Positions 46,111 through 57,104 of a DNA stretch of 64,000 bases are shown here, in pieces (positions within the stretch are counted from its first letter, which is position 1; every line of letters begins with the position of its first letter). Origin of the DNA: Podarcis raffonei. Its lineage: Eukaryota > Chordata > Lepidosauria > Squamata > Lacertidae. The notes beneath the pieces are model-generated. The model was given only the letters and a program-made list of their open reading frames with translations, was not told the origin of the DNA and made no database searches. The DNA is taken from assembly GCF_027172205.1 (NCBI RefSeq), contig NC_070604.1, positions 60,839,023 through 60,903,022 on the forward strand. Reading direction: 5' to 3'. The translations under genes and the position numbers were made by a program.

Positions 46111-48174
46111 GGACTTCCGGGGTGGCGCCATCGGCAATGGCGGACTCCCTCTGAACCGGAGGGACCAGCTCCGCGCGAAACGGGTCTTTTCCGCTACGGC
46201 GAAGCAGGGACCCTTTAAAAAAATCACAGGCGGATGAAGCCTGTGACCATGGGACTCGGCGGGCACCTTTAGCGCCCCCCCCAACCCGCAAAGGAACCCA
46301 TAAACGGGCTCCGAAGCGAAGAGGGGGAAGTGGCGTGGTGCTGTGAGTCTACTGCTTTTTCCGTGGAGCGAAGCCGCATAGCCGTTGCCGGAGAGCGCTG
46401 CCTTTTTCCTGGGACAATTTGGCATCTAAAGAATCACCCGTGAGTACTTAAAACTCGAACAATTGGAATTTAAATTAGGATTGGCCAGTAGAGAGGAATT
46501 GGACTTAAAATTTATTTCAATTTGGTACTGAAACGGGAAGGTCTAAACAGGAAGTCAGCCTTCCGTTTCTTTGTAGTCAGAATAAAGCAAAGACAACGTA
46601 ACTAGAGCATAGAAATTCACTTTTAAAGGATTGGCTTTCATCATTTAAAATCTTGGAACCCCCCTTCGGTAGCAGGAGAAGAAGGGGGACCTCTTTTTGG
46701 ATTGTTTAAACCTGCAGAAGTGAGTTTAAAGTAAAGTAACTTTCCACCGTCCTGATCCTGGAGCGGAGTGTCAGGACTGACGTTTGAAGCTCATTGACCA
46801 GAGACAAATGTTTTTGTCAGATAGCTAAAAGAAAAGTAACATAGTGACTCCATTGGTTCCTTTCGCATTTCAAAGGAACAAATATTGACTGAATATTTTA
46901 AAAAAGAAACTTTGTTGCTATTGTTCTTAAAAGAAAGAATAAACAAGTTGTCCCCCTAGAGGGAGACTGTGAAATTGTAACCAACTTCAGGAGCTCACAG
47001 CTGTTACTGATTACAATCGTGGGAAAGGACTTGTGACCTTGCAGGACAATGTTTTCAGAAGCTCTGTTGGGTGCTTTCTGTAAAATAAATGCCCTATTGG
47101 ATCAGCTAAGCCAGAAGATGGACTTGATGACTAATGCGACCAGAAATTTTGAACAGGCAGTAGGAAACTACATGGAGCCTACCCAGGAACTAAAACAGGA
47201 GTGTGCTATGATAGCACAGATGAGAGAAGAGGATATTGCTGAATTCTGGGTGTCAGAAATGGAGGGAGCTGCGGCCCTGCAGGATAATGAGCCTTTGGAT
47301 TTGATAAATGAATTTGGAAAAAACCAGATTTGGAAAGATAAAGTTTGGTTTGGTTTGGAAATGGGGGGTTGGAATGACCCTCCCATGCCGGGATGTTTGG
47401 ACTTTCTGAGTCTGGGAATGGGCTGTCTGATGTTTGGAACTGTGGGGGCTTTTAATTTTGGAGGGAATTTGGAACAGGTGTTTAAATATCACATGGAGTT
47501 TAGTATGGACTATGGAAATGGGGCTGATCTGTTGAAAAGGGTCAAAAATATTACCAAGCTGGAGTTCCTACGAGTGAAAGGGAAATATGAAGAAGAGCCG
47601 CGAAAGGGACATGGAAGAGACTTGATGGCCTCGGATATAAGGACACCAGGTTAATGCGCTAGATAAATGGGACAAAAAGGACTGACAAAATGAGGAACCA
47701 GGAGGAAGGGACGCTGGATAAAGATTGGATTGTCTTACTTTTCTTTTTTTATCATTAGGACTGTTTTAAAATAATTGATGAATGTTAGGAAAATGTTGAA
47801 ATGGAACTACTTGGTTCTAGTAAAAAGGTTTAAAGAACTAGGCTAATGATATGGTCATGAGAAGCTGGTAAAAATAAGATTTAAGTTATAAGTTTTAAGG
47901 TTTGCTATAAGACAAGATGAAAATAGATTAAGATAATGTAAGGACAAAATATTATGAACTATGGAAAGGATTTGCTGTGACAATTATTAATCAGGATACA
48001 AGAAAGGGGAGGAGGAGGTCAAAGAAAGAAGGTAATGAAAGTTAGAAATTTGAGAATGATGGATGTATTTTTTCTTTTTCTTTTTTTCTATTTTTCTGGT
48101 TTGTCTGTTTTCTTGTTTTTCCTTTTTTATAATTTTTTTAAAAAATCCTTAATAAATATTTTTTTTTAAAAAAA
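46111..48174 (+). mobile_element. Non-autonomous L1-like retroposon, full length, 2.06 kb
   Basis: It is bounded by 16-bp direct repeats GAAAATAGACGTTTAG (46095-46110) and GAAAATAGACTTTTAG (48175-48190), 15 of 16 identical, so both ends are real. It starts with a GC-rich 5' UTR ('ggacttccggggtggcgcca', then 'atggcggactccctctgaac'), as in squamate L1 promoters. A single 201-codon ORF follows (47049-47654), then a long T-rich/AT-rich 3' UTR and 'taataaatatt' plus A-rich end. There is no endonuclease or reverse transcriptase, so it must depend on L1 proteins. It landed in or next to an L2 fragment. Confidence 0.75.
47049..47654 (+). CDS. 201-aa ORF of the L1-like element, function unknown
   Basis: Starts MFSEALLGAFCKINALLDQL and continues SQKMDLMTNATRNFEQAVGN. 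This leader is hydrophilic, helix-prone and heptad-like (about residues 1-75), reminiscent of the coiled-coil N-terminus of L1 ORF1p. The middle (about 85-155) is odd: rich in Gly, Met, Phe and Trp ('WFGLEMGGWNDPP', 'LSLGMGCLMFGTVGAFNFGG'), then a basic end ('LLKRVKNITKLEFLRVKGKY'). I see no RNA-recognition domain, zinc knuckle or catalytic motif, and at 201 aa it is shorter than usual ORF1p (about 300-340 aa). It is intact from ATG to stop although the element is otherwise non-autonomous. It could be a truncated ORF1 fused to unrelated sequence or a family-specific protein. Confidence 0.5.
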   Translation: MFSEALLGAFCKINALLDQLSQKMDLMTNATRNFEQAVGNYMEPTQELKQECAMIAQMREEDIAEFWVSEMEGAAALQDNEPLDLINEFGKNQIWKDKVWFGLEMGGWNDPPMPGCLDFLSLGMGCLMFGTVGAFNFGGNLEQVFKYHMEFSMDYGNGADLLKRVKNITKLEFLRVKGKYEEEPRKGHGRDLMASDIRTPG

Positions 48175-48260
48175 GAAAATAGACTTTTAGTGTTGTAGCT
48201 CCAGTTCTCTGGAGTCAGTTACTAGCCTAAATCAGACATTTGTCTAGCATGATGAAGCAG

Positions 48261-48391
48261 ACCCTCCAAGTGTCCCTATTTTCCAGGGACGTCCTTGATT
48301 TAGAGAAGCCGTCCCAGTTTCTGATTTGATCCCGGAATGTCCCCCTTTTCCTTAGGATGTCCCTATTTTCATTGGAGAAATGTTGGAGGGT
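48261..48391. mobile_element. Short inverted-repeat DNA element (CCCTCCAA ends)
   Basis: 131 bp from 'accctccaagtgtccctatt' to 'gagaaatgttggagggt'. The ends mirror each other (ACCCTCCAA / TTGGAGGGT), with subterminal 'tccctatttt' in both halves. A partial second copy ('gggacgtccctattttta', 'aatgctggagggtatgg') is at 48546-48586, with an L2-like LINE tail at about 48400-48540 between them. Confidence 0.6.
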
Positions 48392-48586
48392 ATGGAGTTA
48401 TCTGACCCCTTAGCCATCTGAAGGCAATCCAGTATAGGGCACTTTTTAAAATGTTTATTGTTTAATTATGTTTTATATACATTGGAAGCCTACTGGGACA
48501 ACCCAGTAAGATGTGTGGGTATAATTAGTAAAATTATCACTAAGGGATGGGACGTCCCTATTTTTATCAGAGAAATGCTGGAGGGT

Positions 48587-49119
48587 ATGGATGAAGTTTA
48601 CAAACCTACTGAAGACACTTTTTCTTAGGAAGGCTTTTCCTGACCCAGTCATTTATGGAAGTTTCATCTTATATTTGATGAAACATTTTGTGGCTTTTTT
48701 TTTTTAGTTTATAGGGATGTTTTATTTTAGTTTGTTGAATTGATTTATTATACTTAGAGGGTTTCCTCCCCTATGTTTCATTCTGTTTTTACCCTGCACA
48801 CTGCTTCAATAGCTCTATGCCGTGAAATGGCCTATAATTCTGAATGATGATGATAGAAATTACAAAGCTGAGTGTGCCTTTGCGGTGCCAAGTTCTTCCA
48901 CTGGGAAATCCCTTCCAGATCATCTGGCCTGGCTTCAGTGAGAGCAAAATTCAGTGCATTTCTCTGATAAATGCCAGAGTATAGCTTTGTCCTGCCTTCC
49001 CCAAAACATATGAGTAACATTACTCATATGTCTTGCCTGAAATGTTTTGTTCCCAGACATCAGAATACTCTTACAAAGATTGGGATGGTGAAGGAAAGGG
49101 GGACACAAAACTGGTGGCC
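48587..49119. other. Non-coding DNA upstream of AKAP7
   Basis: LINE-tail-like AT-rich DNA at 48590-48840. A perfect short inverted repeat 'acatatgagtaacattactc' region at about 49007-49031 ('catatgagtaat' and 'attactcatatg') sits about 330 bp before the AKAP7 start. No exon seen. Confidence 0.4.
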
Positions 49120-49610
49120 CTTGGCGACAACGGAGGCAACTCTGACTAAACGCGACGAAAGCATTCGGATACAACTCCGCGCCCGGCCTAATCACAATCT
49201 CTGCGGGCGCATTGCATGCTGGGATTCGTAGTTTCCTGCTACGGCAGAGGGGCGTCTCTCCCTCCCTCCCTGCGTTCCGAGCGTTCCGCAGAACTTCGCT
49301 CTTGACCCCTCCGCCTTCCCGTAGTTGCCCGCTCCCCGCTAAGGCAGAGGTGCCAACCGGGCTATGGTACCGCGGACCCTCTGGCTGCGGACTCTCCGTT
49401 CCGCCCGCCTTGTCGCAGGCGCAGCCGCGCCGCTTAGTCCTCGGAGCCCCCTCGGCCCGCGGGCGCCTCCTGCGGAGAGGCGGGGGCCGCGTGGTGCCTG
49501 GGTCGCCATGGCAGCTCGAGAGCGTTCGCCTCCCCGCAGGGCGGGATCCCATGGGCTGGAGGCGGAGGCCCCGGGCGAAGCCGGAGAGAACGGGCAGCCT
49601 CTCTCGACAA
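49120..49610 (+). promoter_or_regulatory. AKAP7: AKAP7 CpG island promoter
   Basis: CG dinucleotides become frequent from about 49120 ('aacggaggcaac', 'aaacgcgacgaaagcattcg') through the first coding exon and fade after 49640. Motifs include 'gcatgctgggattcgtagtt' at about 49212-49231, close to the ACTAYRNNNCCCR/'ACTACAATTCCC' ZNF143-type (SBS) element found in many CpG promoters (antisense), and GC-rich boxes. No TATA box at a sensible distance. Start site not fixed; transcription to the right is implied by the exon. Confidence 0.65.
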
Positions 49611-49634
49611 GCAGCCAGCTCTTGCAGCAGACCG
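49364..49634 (+). CDS. AKAP7: AKAP7 coding exon 1
   Basis: AKAP7 (AKAP18) long isoforms anchor protein kinase A through a C-terminal helix and carry a central 2H-phosphoesterase-like domain. This exon gives 90 codons plus one base, ending 'cagcagaccg' before the donor GTGAGC. The phase joins to exon 54836 as 'g|at' (Asp). Residues 1-48 are Arg/Leu/Ala/Pro-rich without acidic residues and look like a mitochondrial-type leader. A second in-frame ATG (codon 49, position 49508) lies in the strong context 'gtcgccATGGca' and starts MAARERSPPRRAGS, so either start may be used. The exon itself is poorly conserved; assignment rests on position, CpG island, donor and phase. If the donor were skipped the frame would run into a Gln/Glu-rich tail and stop at 49798. 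Confidence 0.65.
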
Positions 49635-49799
49635 GTGAGCAGCAGCAGGAGGAGGAGGAGGAGGAGAAAGAGGCACGGGGGCCTGCCTTATACCGAGCCG
49701 AGACCATTGCTCAGTGTTGCCTACCCTGGCTGGCAGCAGCACTCCAGGATTTCAGGCAGGAGGCTTTCCCAACCCCACCTGGGGATGCCAGGGGTTGAA

Positions 49800-50060
49800 T
49801 TTGGGACTGCCCATTATTATTATTATTATTATTTGAATTTATATACCACCCTATACTTGGAGGTTTAAGGGCGGTTCACAGAACAAACTCAAAATGTAAA
49901 ACCACAATATAATCAAAATGAAAACAACAACCCAATAACAACTCTCGCCCCCCCTCAAAAAATAACCACTTTTAAAAAGGGCATAGGATATCAATCAAGC
50001 AACAAAAGGCCTGGCTAAAATGGAACGTTTTTGCCTGACGTGTATAATGAAGGCTCCCCT
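49800..50060 (-). mobile_element. L2/CR1-like LINE 3' end, antisense
   Basis: (ATT)n followed by 'gaatttatataccacccta' and 'taagggcggttcacagaac', then A-rich sequence and 'aaaaggcctggctaaaatgg', is the antisense 3' UTR of an L2/CR1-like LINE; the same order occurs at 57105-57520. Located in AKAP7 intron 1. Confidence 0.65.
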
Positions 50061-50375
50061 AATAATGGGAAAGGCTCTGTTTTTTTGGTGTTGCTGTCCC
50101 CCTTCCGACACAAAGCTGCTTTGAAATATTTCCTGCGCTTGGGGTAGCTTCCGACACGCATTCTAGCCCTCAGCACAGACACGTGTACAAAGGTACGCCT
50201 GAAGTTTTTCCCTTAAGCACAAACCATTTGGCGTACACATCTTGTTTTCTCAGCCACAATAGCCTCAGATCTTTAGAGTCACCATCAGAACTGTAGATTA
50301 GAATTATTGCTGGGGATAAACAAGGTATTCTCATTCAGGAGGAGAAGGGCCCATTGTGCAACCTTGCTATAGATA

Positions 50376-50735
50376 AAATGTAAAGGGACCCCTGACCGTT
50401 AGGTCCAGTCTTAGACGACTCAGGTTGCGGCGCTCATCTCGCTTTACTGGCCAAGGGAGCCGGCATTTGTCCACAGACAGCTTTCCGGGTCATGTGGCCA
50501 GCATGACTAAGCTGCTTCTAGTGAACCAGAGCAGCACACGGAAACGCCGTTTACCTTCCCGCCAGAGCGGTACCTATTCATCTACTTGCACTTTGACGTG
50601 CTTTCGAACTGCTAGGTTGGCAGGAGCAGGGACCGAGCAATGGGAGCTCACCCCGCCGCGGGGATTTGAACCACCAACCTTCTCATCGGCAAGCCCTAGG
50701 CTCTGTGGTTTAGACCACAGCGCCACCCGCGTCCC
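50376..50735 (-). mobile_element. Full-length Sauria-type SINE
   Basis: 360 bp in antisense, from the BovB-like tail ('taaagggacccctgaccgtt') to the tRNA-related head ('gtggtttagaccacagcgcc' then 'acccgcgtccc'), with the B-box 'gggatttgaaccaccaacc' (antisense of GGTTCAAATCCC-type). Direct repeats CTATAGATA at 50367-50375 and 50735-50743 flank it. Near-consensus and complete, so probably a recent insertion in AKAP7 intron 1. Confidence 0.9.
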
Positions 50736-50743
50736 TATAGATA

Positions 50744-53700
50744 GCTAGCTAGATAGTTTTACTGATGATGTTTAACCTTGCAGTGATTAAGCTGTGTGTA
50801 TTCTGGGAATAAAAATGAGTGCTACTAGTAGCAAATGCTTGTTTGGTGTCCGTGATCTGCTAGGTGCAGTACAGAATTTGGATGTGACACAGCTACATTA
50901 GATGGGCTAGTAGGGATTTATTACTTATTATTCTGCCACACCTCACCCTCCAGAACTCAAAGTGGCTTGTATAGGACTTCCAGACCCAGACTTGTTTAGC
51001 TTTGGCAATGTGGCTGACTATGCTCTGAAAACTATAAGTTTCTCCCAGGAGTGGGAATTGAGATAGGAGTATCAAATGGCAGTGAAGGGACAGATAGGGT
51101 AAGTGGAAATGCCACAAGGAGCATTAACACCCTGCCCTTGTAGTATACTGTGTATGGTTCAGTGTTCTTTGACATAGCAGCTGGGGGAAAGAGGAGTATA
51201 AAAACCAATTTGTTATGCACAATTAGCATAGAAGAAAGAACAAATGACACTGCAGGCTACTGGGTTTTGTTTACCATTCCAAATGCTCTTTTAAATGCTC
51301 ACCTAATTAATGATGATTTATGTTTACACATACTTTTGCTACACTTGTGTAGCTCATTCTCCTTTCTATAAGCTTATGGTTGGCATGAAATTATTTTTGC
51401 TCTCTCCTCATATCCTTACAACAACCCTGTGAGAAATTTGGCTGGAAATGACTTGCCCAGCGCTAACCAGGGAGTGTCATAGTTTTAACTGCAACACTTT
51501 ATCTGCTGTACCACATTACCACAAACTATGAAATCACTGCCTTTTCTTCCTAGTTTTTTTCTGCTTGTGGAATCTACTTTCTCAGAGAAACTCTAGGCCA
51601 TGAATTATTGGGGTGATGGAGGGATTTTTCTGTCCTTTGTGTTGCAGTTAGAGCCATGAAGGCAACATGATTTGCATTTGGCCTGCTTTTATAGCTGCCA
51701 GCAATTCACAACTTGCAGGATGCCTTGGTACCTTTTAATATAATTCGATTGAGAAATGCAAGCTCCCAAAATGGAGTGCATTTACATCTATCATCTCAAA
51801 CAGCAGTTGTTTATTCAAGCAGGGAAGCACTTCATGTTGGTAGGTGTAGAAGTGCTTTACTGGAGTAGCTTTAAATGAGCAGGAGTAGTTTACACCCCAC
51901 GGCACTGGCAGTGCAAACAGCACCAAAAAGAAATATTGCTGAAGAAATGGCTGAAGCAAACTACTATTGCTTGAAAGGGAACCCTCAGATACAGCCTTCC
52001 TAGTTTTGCAGAGCCTAAATTACGCAAGATAGCCAAGCCTCCTGGGAAAGAGCAACACATCACTCTGTTCTATACCGGCAATAAATATAATTAAGGATGA
52101 ATCTTGCTTCAGTGTGGACTCTGTAAGGAGAATAGTTTATGACTGGGATCCTATAAAACCACATACCTACTGTCCATCCCACATGGGCTCATAATTCAGC
52201 ACTTATCCGGCTTGTTATAATTCAGTGGTATTATCAATACAGCCTATGGTCTCCACAGAGCCCCAGTTCAAAACATATATTTAATTTAAGAAAGATGAAC
52301 AAAATGTATATGTTTGGGAAGCAGTTAGAGATGCAGCCCAATTCAAGGCATATTTACCCAGAAAGAAGTCCACTGTGTTCAGCATAACTTCTAATTAGGC
52401 ATGCTTTGTATTGCAGCGTTGATCTTAATGTCCCAGAGCCACCATGGATCTTTTAGTATCTGTTCTACAAGTTCAGTTCAAATTACACATCAGCAAATGA
52501 TAATAACAGACAACCATAAATTATGTACTGAAGTTACTGTTTCTGAACTGCAGAGAATTACACATCCAATTTGTCAACCTGCAGCAAGCCCAACACTATG
52601 ACTCACTTGTTTATCTCACCCTCTGGATAATTTCCCTTGAGGTAATCCCTGCTTCACTTGTTACTACTACAAACAGTGATGTTCGACACTTGCCTGGTTC
52701 TTTGGATGCTGATAGTTTAAAGTCGAAATATATAATTTTTGGTGGGCAAAAATGGCACTTTAGCTTTTCTCTTCCTTCCCATCAGGGTAAAGGGTGTATT
52801 TTATTTTTTGATACAGTTGACGATGAAATCAGCCATACAACAGTCAATTGCCAGAATTGCCTTTTGCTCCTGATTATAGGATGGCAAACTTGGGTTTGTC
52901 AGGGAAGATGCACACAACAGGAAGCTATGGCCAGGCATAGCTTCTCCATTGATATGTCATTATGTTGCATTTGCAAACCTGTTTGTCACTCTTACAGTTT
53001 ACAATTTTGGTGTACACTTAAAACCTCCAAGGCATGTACCTAAAAGATGTAATGTGTGAAGCTTATATGCAAACAATGACAACACGTTTATTTTTCATGA
53101 ACGTCTGAGGGTGATAAGCTGTGCCTGAGACTTTTCTATAGGTGGAAATTCAGATAGATACCCTTCATGCCTAACGCTGGAGGTAGATAGGAATTCTGAG
53201 ATGACAGAATGACCATTCACACTAAACCACTGTGTGTGCAGAGATTTGCATGATATCCCTTTTTTCCTATATGAGTAGGATACTGTGCAGATTTTGCATT
53301 CAGGAGACAGAACAGAAGATCAGTTCTCCCCCCCTCCCTTAAATCCTATGAGGCTTTTATATAGAAAATGGCTGCGAGGGTTCATTCCCCCTAAGGCACA
53401 GAGGAGAGGATCTCGGGAAGGTAGGTTTTAACCTCTCACATTTACATGATGGCAAACCTGTGTTTGTCACTGTGTGTGCGCACAACAGGAAGCTGTAGAT
53501 GCAATTCACCTAAATGCCACATTTCTTTTTTAATCAGCCAGCCGCTACTTCCTGTACAGCCTTCAGGATCAGCTAACAACTGCCTTGTTAGCCTTCCCTC
53601 GCTGCTTTAAGCTGAAGCCAATTAGTATCTAATCAGGTGATTTATCTCCCCTAGCACTACGGATGAGGGATGAGGTATCTAAGAGACGCTATACAGGGCA

Positions 53701-54189
53701 CTAATAATCTGGATCATGTGCTTTTGTTTTTTACACTTCACTTCATCTATCAAGCCAGTGATTTCTTTGCCACAAGAACAGAACAGGTGTGTCTGTTGCC
53801 AAATTCCCCCATTGGGTTAGATTTGGACTACCTGATAGTGAAGATCTGAAAAAGGAGGGCTCTGTAGTAATGAGCTATTTCCTGATATGTTGAATTTCTG
53901 ATGTATCACTTCTTCCACTACACGACGATAACTGTGTTATGTCATACTACAATTATACCTGCATAATGGAAGAAGCATTACATCACTAATTCAGTTATGA
54001 TGATCTCTCCTTAGATTGCTACTATCAGTTTAGAGTCACAGTTAATTGTTTTTATTTTAAAAAGACACAGTAAGTTGTACCTTTTCATTAACAAAAGGTG
54101 TATAATTATTTTTATGTGACAACAGTTGTCACCTAAGTTGGCAGGGCTCATTTGACATCAACACAAAATAGAACCTTTAGTGTCATCAG
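50744..54189. other. AKAP7 intron 1, mostly unassigned
   Basis: A MIR-like tRNA SINE in antisense lies at about 51395-51535 ('acaacaaccctgtgagaaat', 'gacttgcccagcgctaacc', 'gctgtaccacatta'). An old palindromic-repeat piece is at about 52330-52400. The 117-codon frame at 52690-53043 has no coding look I recognise. No exon with both splice sites found. Confidence 0.4.
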
Positions 54190-54415
54190 CCCAGCCCTGT
54201 AGAATATGTAAAAGATGTCCCTTCTGCTAAAAACTTTTCTATTCTTCCAGGCTTGTGCAGGCAATTAAGAATACATATTTTCATGCTAGTTAGTTGGTGG
54301 TCTCTTGATTTTATTTTTTATGTGTTTTTATAATATATAGGTATATAATTTTAAACAGCTTTGATATTTTTAATGAGGTATATGAATATTTTTAATAAAT
54401 AAATAAATAAGAAAT
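54190..54415 (+). mobile_element. L2-like LINE 3' tail
   Basis: 'aaaaacttttctattcttcc' followed by T-rich sequence, 'ttaaacagctttgatat' and (AAAT)n 'aataaataaataaataag' resembles the L2-like 3' UTR. Diverged. Confidence 0.45.
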
Positions 54416-54835
54416 CTGATTATGTATATAGCTGAAGAATCCACACACTGTTTATAAGAACCCATAAGCTGTTTAGAAGATAGGCATACACAGATGCAGT
54501 AGTAGGGAAAACTTACTCTGGTGTAGAGGATTGGAAGTTTAATCATTCTCAACTGCATAGATCCTTGTAAAGCAAGTCAGCATTACTTGTGGCTTTCAAA
54601 AAGGGAGTCAAGACACACAGATGTATTTTGGGATTGTTCATAAAACATCGAAAGCTAAGAATGAAACCTAAACTTGCAGTTTGGAGGAACAAGCAATTGC
54701 TTTGTGAGAGCCTCTGGTATTCTACTTGAAAAGCTGCCTTGCAGTGAGCTGTGAGCCTGGAACTGAGTTTTATTGGCGATGATTTCATCAGCCTTGAAAT
54801 CTAAAACCCAACTCATTGTTTCAAATGTATTCCAG

Positions 54836-54973
54836 ATGGAAGGCAAATTGTGGAGCGGAAGAAAAAGCAAAGAAAAAAACGAAAAGAGGAGTCCCGCCGT
54901 CTTGATGATTCTGTATGTTGCTTGATGATGGAAATGCCATTTGCCAAAGCAGATATTGAAGATGAATTTAGCA
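54836..54973 (+). CDS. AKAP7: AKAP7 coding exon 2
   Basis: 138 nt, acceptor 'tgtattccag' and donor GTAAGT. With the first-exon base it reads D-GRQIVERKKKQRKKRKEESR, then RLDDSVCCLMMEMPFAKADI and EDEFS. 'MEMPFAKADIEDE' aligns with 'VDMPFATVDIQDD' of human AKAP7 gamma, which fixes the gene and frame. The block RKKKQRKKRK is a strong bipartite-like nuclear localisation signal; mammalian AKAP7 also has basic NLS runs before its catalytic domain and the long forms are nuclear. Both ends are phase 1. The other two frames hit stops. Confidence 0.9.
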
Positions 54974-55734
54974 GTAAGTATAAATACTAATCCAGAGCTG
55001 TGAAGTAGCTTTAGCTCAAATTTCCATCTTGGAAGTAAACAAGCATGTTCCACTTGGGCCAAATTTCTTCGTATTTTGTACTCTGACCTTAGCAATTACA
55101 AATGCATCTATTGTAGTCCTTGAATGTTGGCGCCACCTCTCCCCAAAGTCCCAAATGTTTGCATCCTCTAACCACAAAAATGCACTCAGATCCCGAGTGA
55201 ATCACAAAATATTCTATGAACTACAAATTCTCCGCTTCCTAGTGCTTGCCCTTTAAGAAAATGCAGAAAAATGTGCAATTGTGATAATGAAAAATACAAT
55301 AAAAAGGTAATGAGCAAATGCTGAGATTGTTTGAACTGCAGATTTGAAACAGCTAATTAAAGGGCTGATTGTGGCAGGAGGTACCAGAACAGGGCCAATT
55401 AAATCTTCCAGTAGCAGGAAAATAACCTCAGTTGTGTTTTGCAAATCTGGCCTGGACAGGGTGGCGCCGTTATTTCATCGTCAGTTAAGAAACAATAACC
55501 ATCACCACAAATATATGCGTGGGGAGTAATGTTTTTGTTTATTCCTGTGTTGCGTATTTTTATATTGTAAATCACCCTGTGATCCTTGGATAAAAGGCAG
55601 TTTAGAAATTTCATAAATAAATCAGAGTTATAAAAAGACAGTGAGTGCAGCATAGAAAATACTGGAATGTACTGGTTCAGAAGCAACATTAAATTATGTC
55701 GGTTTTGGAGAAAACATAGAAGCCTTTGAGAGCA

Positions 55735-56290
55735 TATCTGTTTATGCCTATGGGACCGCCTCTCCTGGTATGCCCCGCGGAGGACCTTAAGGTCCATAAA
55801 TAACAACACTTTGGAGGTCCCATGCCTCAAGGAGGTTAGATTGGTCTCAACTAGAGCCAGGGCCTTTTCAGCCCTGGTCCCGACTTGGTGGAACGCTCTG
55901 TCACAGGAGACCAGGGCCCTGCGGGATTTGACATCTTTCTGCAGGGCCTGCAAGATGGAGCTATTCCGCCTGGCCTTCCGCTTGGACTCACTCTGACCCC
56001 TTATATGGGATATGGTATATAAATTTTCCCTTGGCTTTTTTGCTGGGCCATGTAGGACCAGCATGGATAGCTGGCAGGGTGAATATCTGATGTTTCCTCC
56101 CTTTATGGTCTTGATTTATGGGCTACTACTGAAATGAGGCTGTATTTTAAGCTATATTTTAAGCCGTATTTTAATAAACTGGTTTTTTCTTTTTTCTATT
56201 ACCTTTTATTGTAATTCATATTCAGTGTTAGCTGCCCTGAACCAAGCCCTGGCCAGGGAGGGCAGGGTATAAATAAAAATTTATTAGTTT
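55735..56290 (+). mobile_element. L2-like LINE, 3' fragment
   Basis: It encodes 'LEVPCLKEVRLVSTRARAFS' and 'ALVPTWWNALSQETRALRDL', like the C-terminus of L2-clade ORF2 ('VPRS..L.G.RAFSVVAPRLWNALP'). It ends with 'gctgccctgaaccaagccct', 'gggagggcagggtataaat' and an A/T tail. Inside AKAP7 intron 2; 5' truncated. Confidence 0.75.
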
Positions 56291-56604
56291 TATTATTACT
56301 ATTTATTTGCAACATTTATAGACAAGTAGATGTGCATAGGATTGAGTCTTTTATCCTGAGGTAGACATAGTGGAAATGGAAGCAGCGCAGTTTTTGTTAC
56401 AGGTTAGGTAATCCAGGACACATTTTTCTGTGATGTCATGCATGCCAGCCTCTGACAGATTACCACAAGGGTATATGTAGCCATTGACAGGAAAGCAGAT
56501 GCCCAGTAAAGGGGGTAATCGATAAATTAATTAATTTTAGGAAAAAATGTATATGAACTAAAATCCTCTTAAAATGTCAGGCCCTTATTTCTGTCACCCT
56601 GTGT

Positions 56605-56805
56605 TAGAATTCCAGTTCAGTTCTTGAGGTGTTAGACAGGGGTTCCAATCCTCAACTCAGCCGTGAAGCTGTGACCTTGGGCCAATGGTTGTCTATCAGC
56701 CTAACCTACCTCATCGGGGTATGGAAGATAAAAGGGGAAGCGGAAGAACCCACAAGCTTCTTTAAGGAAAAGTGGGATATAAGTGCAGTATTATTATTTT
56801 CTTTA
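56605..56805 (+). mobile_element. MIR-like tRNA-derived SINE
   Basis: 'ggttccaatcctcaactcag' (B-box region), 'gtgaccttgggccaatggtt', 'cagcctaacctacctcatcg' and 'aaagtgggatataagtgcag' follow the MIR/squamate MIR-like consensus in order. The A-box half is weak. Confidence 0.7.
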
Positions 56806-57104
56806 AAGTACCCAAAGGGCAACAACTATGCATAAGAGGGAGGTGTCAGTAGAATGAGAGGAAACCTGAGGCTTGCTGAAGTTCAAGAAATACTTAAAAA
56901 GAAAGAACCCCGCAGCCCAGTGAGGACTGAGCAGGCGCAGTGGGCTTAGATTGACTGTTGAAGAGTAAATGGAAAACTGATGTGGGATGTGTGGAATGGA
57001 ACAGTATGGCTGGAATCCTAGGCAAGGAACCCTTTATACAATAACATTTTGTGGGATGTCTCTGTCGTACATGTTATATTTCAAAAAGTATGATACCTGA
57101 ATTT

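Noticed and set aside
48935-49868. 205-codon minus frame and 218-codon plus frame around the AKAP7 promoter
   Set aside because: They are shadows of the GC-rich AKAP7 first exon and CpG island; the AKAP7 frame explains the splice donor and downstream phases.
55399-56064. 221-codon minus-strand frame in AKAP7 intron 2
   Set aside because: Its first half is the antisense of an L2-like LINE C-terminus and the rest is ordinary intron.
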